The notes beneath the pieces were generated by a model that was not told the DNA's origin, searched no databases, and worked only from the letters and a program-made list of their open reading frames with translations. DNA of 64,000 nucleotides from Rhizobium album (GTDB lineage Bacteria > Pseudomonadota > Alphaproteobacteria > Rhizobiales > Rhizobiaceae), in NCBI RefSeq assembly GCF_003122325.1, contig NZ_QFBC01000019.1, positions 62,001 to 126,000 on the forward strand, read 5' to 3'. This document shows positions 60,218 to 64,000 of the stretch, piece by piece. Each line of letters opens with the position of its first letter. Within the stretch, counting starts at the first letter, position 1. The position numbers were made by a program, and so were the translations under genes.

Positions 60218-61189
60218 ATGCTCAGTACCCAAAACCGCTCACTCCCACGTCTCGTCAGCAAGCTGCAAAACGCATTGGGAGATCATTTGTGCGTCGCGCT
60301 CGAAGACCCGAGCGTCGTCGAGATCATGCTCAATCCGGATGGTCGTCTGTTCATAGAGCGACTCGGCCACGGCATGGCCGCAGCTGGAGAGATGACCCGC
60401 TCCGCCGCTGAAACAGTGATCGGAAGCGTCGCCCATGTTCTGAACTCGGAAGTCGATGACGATCGGCCGATCGTTTCAGGAGAACTGCCTATCGGCGGGC
60501 ATCGTTTTGAGGGACTGCTGCCACCGGTAGTTTCTGGACCATCCTTCACTATCCGTCGTCGAGCAACACGCCTCATCCCCCTGGATGACTACGTGTCGAG
60601 CAAGGTGATGACCGCAAAGCATGCCGAGATCATCCGCAGCGCTATCGCCTCAAAACTCAACATTCTCGTTGCCGGTGGTACGGGATCGGGCAAGACGACC
60701 CTCACCAACGCAATCCTTGCGGAGATCGTATCGAGCTCTCCCGACGATCGCCTCGTCATCCTGGAAGACACAGCCGAGATTCAATGCGCAGCGGACAACG
60801 CAGTCAGCCTGCACACAAGCGATGCCGTCGACATGTCGCGTCTCCTGAAGAGCACGATGCGCCTTCGCCCTGATCGTATCATCGTCGGCGAGGTCCGCGA
60901 TGGTGCAGCGCTCACCATGCTCAAGGCCTGGAACACCGGACACCCCGGTGGCGTCGCAACGATCCACTCAAACAGCGCCCGCTCCGCACTTCAGCGCCTT
61001 GAGCAGCTGACCGCCGAGGCCAGTCACCAGCCGATGCAGGCGGTGATCGGCGATGCGGTCGATCTGATCATCTCGATCGAACGAACGGCCAAGGGCCGGC
61101 GCATCAGCGAAATCCTTCACGTCACCCGCTTTGCAGGCGGCCAGTACCAGACGGAACCCTATGCAGAGGAGAGCCGAGATGCAGCATAA
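60218..61189 (+). CDS. trbB: Conjugal transfer ATPase TrbB
   Basis: 323-aa VirB11-type secretion ATPase for mating-pair formation. The N-terminal domain has [20 protein letters not shown]. Walker A is [17 protein letters not shown] (about residues 147-163), then an Asp box ([12 protein letters not shown]), [18 protein letters not shown] (Walker B) and a conserved His box [14 protein letters not shown]. Full length. It is 2 nt after traI and overlaps trbC by 11 nt. Confidence 0.96.
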   Translation: MLSTQNRSLPRLVSKLQNALGDHLCVALEDPSVVEIMLNPDGRLFIERLGHGMAAAGEMTRSAAETVIGSVAHVLNSEVDDDRPIVSGELPIGGHRFEGLLPPVVSGPSFTIRRRATRLIPLDDYVSSKVMTAKHAEIIRSAIASKLNILVAGGTGSGKTTLTNAILAEIVSSSPDDRLVILEDTAEIQCAADNAVSLHTSDAVDMSRLLKSTMRLRPDRIIVGEVRDGAALTMLKAWNTGHPGGVATIHSNSARSALQRLEQLTAEASHQPMQAVIGDAVDLIISIERTAKGRRISEILHVTRFAGGQYQTEPYAEESRDAA

Positions 61190-61556
61190 GAGATCACTAC
61201 TGGCCCTTGCCGTGATGGCTTTCTCGATTATCGCCGCTGCATCGCCAGCTTTCGCCAGCTCCGGCGGCAGTCTTCCATGGGAAGGGCCGCTCGAGCAGAT
61301 CCAGGAATCCATCACTGGTCCTGTCGCTGGCTACATCGCGCTGGCAGCCGTCGCAATCGCCGGCGGTATGCTGATCTTCGGCGGCGAGCTCAACGATTTC
61401 GCCCGCAGGCTAATGTATGTCGTACTTGTCGCCGGCATTCTGCTGGGTGCGACGACAATCGTCGGCCTCTTTGGCGCAACCGGTGCATCGATCGGCGTGC
61501 CGGCAGAGCAGTTCACACGGATCGATACGAACGCGGAAGGGCGGGGGGCGTCATGA
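61179..61556 (+). CDS. trbC: Conjugal transfer pilin TrbC
   Basis: 125-aa pre-pilin (VirB2 type). A signal-like helix ([20 protein letters not shown]) is followed by mature protein with two hydrophobic segments ([38 protein letters not shown]). The ATG at 61179 has GAGGAG upstream and overlaps the trbB stop by 11 nt; the frame is open further up. Forms the conjugative pilus subunit. Confidence 0.93.
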   Translation: MQHKRSLLALAVMAFSIIAAASPAFASSGGSLPWEGPLEQIQESITGPVAGYIALAAVAIAGGMLIFGGELNDFARRLMYVVLVAGILLGATTIVGLFGATGASIGVPAEQFTRIDTNAEGRGAS

Positions 61557-61837
61557 GCCTCCACCGCAATCGCATCCATCGGGCGCTGTCGCGTCCGAAC
61601 CTACTGATGGGCGCCGACCGCGAACTGGTGCTGATCACCGGGCTTGCCGCCGTGATCCTTATCTTCGTCGTGCTGACGATCTATTCGGCGCTCTTCGGTG
61701 TGGCTGTCTGGATCGTCATCGTTGGCCTGCTTCGCATGATGGCCAAGTCCGACCCGCTGATGCGGCAAGTCTATGCCCGTCACATTTCCTACAAGCCCCA
61801 CTACCGGCCAACGGCCGCACCGTGGCGAAGATACTAG
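61553..61837 (+). CDS. trbD: Conjugal transfer protein TrbD
   Basis: 94-aa VirB3-like inner-membrane protein. [20 protein letters not shown], then the hydrophobic [19 protein letters not shown] and [19 protein letters not shown], and the conserved end [16 protein letters not shown]. Its ATG overlaps the trbC stop (ATGA). Works with the TrbE ATPase in assembling the transfer channel. Confidence 0.95.
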   Translation: MSLHRNRIHRALSRPNLLMGADRELVLITGLAAVILIFVVLTIYSALFGVAVWIVIVGLLRMMAKSDPLMRQVYARHISYKPHYRPTAAPWRRY

Positions 61838-61847
61838 AGGAGTCAAA

Positions 61848-64000
61848 ATGGCCGCCCTCAAACGTTTCCGCGCGACCGGTCCCTCATTCGCTGATCTCGT
61901 TCCCTATGCTGGCCTGGTCGACAACGGTGTTCTGCTCCTGAAGGACGGCAGCCTGATGGCCGGCTGGTATTTCGCGGGTCCAGACTCCGAAAGCGCCACC
62001 GATCTTGAGCGCAACGAACTGTCCCGGCAGATCAATTCCATTCTGTCACGACTGGGGACGGGGTGGATGATCCAAGTCGAGGCGATCCGGGTGCCAACGG
62101 TCGAGTATCCCACACCGGACCAGTGCTATTTTCCGGACCCTGTCACCCGCGCGATCGATGCGGAGCGCCGGGCCCATTTCGGGCGCGAGCAGGGGCATTT
62201 CGAGAGCAAGCATGCGATCATTCTGACATACCGGCCACTCGAGTCGAAGAAGACGGCGCTCAGCAAGTACATCTATTCGGACGAGGAGAGCCGTAAGAAA
62301 TCCTATGCAGACACTGTCCTGTTCGTGTTCCGCAATGCGATCCGGGAAATCGAACAATACCTTGCCAACACCCTGTCGATTGCCCGCATGCAGACCCGCG
62401 AGGTCCGCGAAAGAGGAGGGGAGCGGGTCGCGCGCTATGACGACCTCCTGCAGTTCGTGCGATTTTGCATTACGGGGGAGAGCCATCCGGTCCGGCTGCC
62501 CGAGGTCCCGATGTATCTCGACTGGCTGGCGACCGCGGAGCTGGAGCATGGTCTGACGCCAAAGGTCGAGAGCCGCTTTCTCGCTGTCGTGGCTATCGAC
62601 GGGCTGCCGGCAGAGAGCTGGCCCGGCATCCTCAACAATCTCGACCTGATGCCACTGACTTATCGTTGGTCGTCCCGCTTCATTTTCCTCGATGCGGAAG
62701 AGGCGCGCCAGAAGCTCGAACGCACACGAAAGAAATGGCAGCAGAAGGTCCGCCCCTTTTTCGATCAGCTCTTCCAGACGCAAAGCCGATCGGTCGATCA
62801 GGATGCCATGACGATGGTCGCCGAGACCGAGGACGCCATCGCCCAGGCGTCCTCCCAACTTGTTGCCTACGGCTATTACACCCCGGTCGTCGTCCTGTTC
62901 GATGAGGACCGCGACGCCCTGCAGGAGAAGGCGGAGGCCATCCGTCGGCTGGTCCAAGCAGAGGGGTTTGGAGCACGCGTCGAGACCTTGAACGCGACGG
63001 ATGCGTTTCTCGGCAGCCTGCCGGGAAACTGGTACGCCAATATCCGTGAGCCACTGATCAATACGAGCAATCTGGCGGACCTCGTTCCGCTGAACTCGGT
63101 CTGGTCGGGCAATCCGGTGGCGCCGTGCCCATTCTATCCCCCGAACTCGCCGCCGTTGATGCAGGTTGCGTCGGGGTCGACGCCGTTTCGCCTGAACCTA
63201 CATGTCGATGATGTCGGCCACACCCTGATCTTCGGACCGACCGGCTCGGGCAAGTCGACGCTGCTCGCGCTGATCGCTGCACAATTCCGTCGGTACGAGT
63301 TTGCGCAGATCTTCGCCTTCGATAAAGGCAACTCACTCCTCCCGCTGACGCTTGCCGCCGCCGGCGATCTTTACGAGATCGGCAATGACCAGAACGGGGA
63401 GGGGAGGGCGCTCGCATTCTGCCCGCTGTTCGATCTTTCGACAGATGGCGATCGGGCCTGGGCGACTGAGTGGATCGAAATGCTCGTTGCCTTGCAGGGC
63501 GTCACCATCACGCCCGACCATCGTAATGCGATCTCGCGCCAGATCGGGCTGATGGCGACAGCGCCCGGAAAGTCGCTCTCGGACTTTGTCAGCGGCGTGC
63601 AGATGCGCGAAATCAAGGACGCGCTCCATCATTATACCGTCGATGGTCCCATGGGTCAGCTTCTCGACGCGGAAGAGGACGGCCTGACGCTTCGAGCGTT
63701 CCAGTGCTTCGAGATCGAGCAGTTGATGAACATGGGCGAGCGCAATCTTGTGCCGGTCCTCACCTATCTCTTCCACCGGATCGAGAAGCGGCTAGATGGG
63801 TCCCCGAGCCTCATCCTCCTCGACGAAGCCTGGCTGATGCTCGGTCACCCGGTGTTTCGCGACAAGATCAGGGAATGGCTGAAGGTGCTCCGTAAGGCCA
63901 ATTGCGCTGTCGTACTCGCGACCCAATCGATCTCCGACGCCGAGCGTTCGGGCATCATCGACGTGCTGAAAGAATCCTGCCCGACAAAGATCTGCCTACC
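61848..64000 (+). CDS. trbE: Conjugal transfer ATPase TrbE, 3'-truncated by the window edge
   Basis: First 717 codons of a VirB4-type ATPase; the frame is still open at the last base. ATG 61848 follows GAGGAG and is 10 nt after trbD. It begins AALKRFRATGPSFADLVPYA, has the conserved N-terminal GWYFAGPDSESATDLERNEL region, and Walker A is IFGPTGSGKSTLLALIA (about residues 463-479). Walker B is LILLDEAWLMLGHP near the end. Typical TrbE is about 815 aa, so roughly 100 residues are missing. Energises pilus assembly. Confidence 0.95.
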   Translation, partial: MAALKRFRATGPSFADLVPYAGLVDNGVLLLKDGSLMAGWYFAGPDSESATDLERNELSRQINSILSRLGTGWMIQVEAIRVPTVEYPTPDQCYFPDPVTRAIDAERRAHFGREQGHFESKHAIILTYRPLESKKTALSKYIYSDEESRKKSYADTVLFVFRNAIREIEQYLANTLSIARMQTREVRERGGERVARYDDLLQFVRFCITGESHPVRLPEVPMYLDWLATAELEHGLTPKVESRFLAVVAIDGLPAESWPGILNNLDLMPLTYRWSSRFIFLDAEEARQKLERTRKKWQQKVRPFFDQLFQTQSRSVDQDAMTMVAETEDAIAQASSQLVAYGYYTPVVVLFDEDRDALQEKAEAIRRLVQAEGFGARVETLNATDAFLGSLPGNWYANIREPLINTSNLADLVPLNSVWSGNPVAPCPFYPPNSPPLMQVASGSTPFRLNLHVDDVGHTLIFGPTGSGKSTLLALIAAQFRRYEFAQIFAFDKGNSLLPLTLAAAGDLYEIGNDQNGEGRALAFCPLFDLSTDGDRAWATEWIEMLVALQGVTITPDHRNAISRQIGLMATAPGKSLSDFVSGVQMREIKDALHHYTVDGPMGQLLDAEEDGLTLRAFQCFEIEQLMNMGERNLVPVLTYLFHRIEKRLDGSPSLILLDEAWLMLGHPVFRDKIREWLKVLRKANCAVVLATQSISDAERSGIIDVLKESCPTKICL

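Noticed and set aside
62046-62957. 303-codon minus-strand frame
   Set aside because: Antisense to trbE, which is open throughout this stretch with family motifs.
1-64000. CRISPR arrays and intact insertion sequences
   Set aside because: No regularly spaced repeats and no transposase frame with family motifs were found on either strand.

Overview
The window looks like part of a large repABC plasmid (or chromid) from the Rhizobium/Agrobacterium group. A repA-repB-repC replicon (55.5-59.2 kb, minus strand) lies divergently beside the start of a traI-trbBCD(E) conjugation operon (59.6-64 kb, plus strand), the layout known from Ti, Ri and symbiotic plasmids. GC-rich coding sequence and alphaproteobacterial families (SMP-30, DUF4142, RHE_PE00001-type proteins) agree with this. 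No rRNA, tRNA, CRISPR array or intact insertion sequence was seen.

0-21 kb: a stress and cell-envelope block. It holds the 3' part of a large-subunit catalase, a minus-strand operon (SDR, GH15 glucoamylase/trehalase-like enzyme, SMP-30 lactonase, YetF), MgtC and DedA membrane proteins, a general-stress flavin protein, a Nudix hydrolase, an isochorismatase-like hydrolase, NAD synthetase, an LLM flavoprotein, SemiSWEET, a cupin, a DUF4142 protein, an esterase, a PQQ-type sugar dehydrogenase fused to a PEBP domain, and an L,D-transpeptidase. Eight sequences matching the alphaproteobacterial EcfG promoter (GGAAC, 16-17 nt, then GTT or CGTT) lie in the right orientation just upstream of these genes. 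The block is therefore probably a plasmid-borne general-stress regulon.

21-36 kb: an accessory redox block of short-chain dehydrogenases and NmrA-type proteins, most of them beside their own regulator (AraC/GlxA, TetR, Rrf2, AraC, TetR, HxlR). It also has an MFS exporter, an O-methyltransferase, a VOC protein and a darcynin-like protein. A LysR remnant and a cyclodeaminase remnant show gene decay. A 30-bp imperfect repeat lies at 23.4 and 36.6 kb, either side of most of this block.

36.8-54.6 kb: a defence and mobility region. It contains a Septu-like AAA ATPase/HNH nuclease pair; an unassigned two-gene unit; a tightly coupled cassette of a metallophosphoesterase, a P-loop ATPase and a protein of unknown fold, followed by an accessory ThyX; an N6-adenine methyltransferase coupled to a PD-(D/E)xK nuclease; a RHE_PE00001/DUF1612 protein; a tyrosine recombinase with a perfect 12-5-12 inverted repeat nearby; and an Mrr-like nuclease. 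The phosphoesterase-ATPase-unknown cassette is the best candidate here for an undescribed system.

55.4-64 kb: the plasmid backbone, with repABC, two parS-like palindromes, a predicted counter-transcribed RNA between repB and repC, two lux-box-like 18-mers between repA and traI, a hairpin over the traI ribosome-binding site, and trbB-trbE. trbE runs off the end. No traR is present, so the matching receptor must lie elsewhere.
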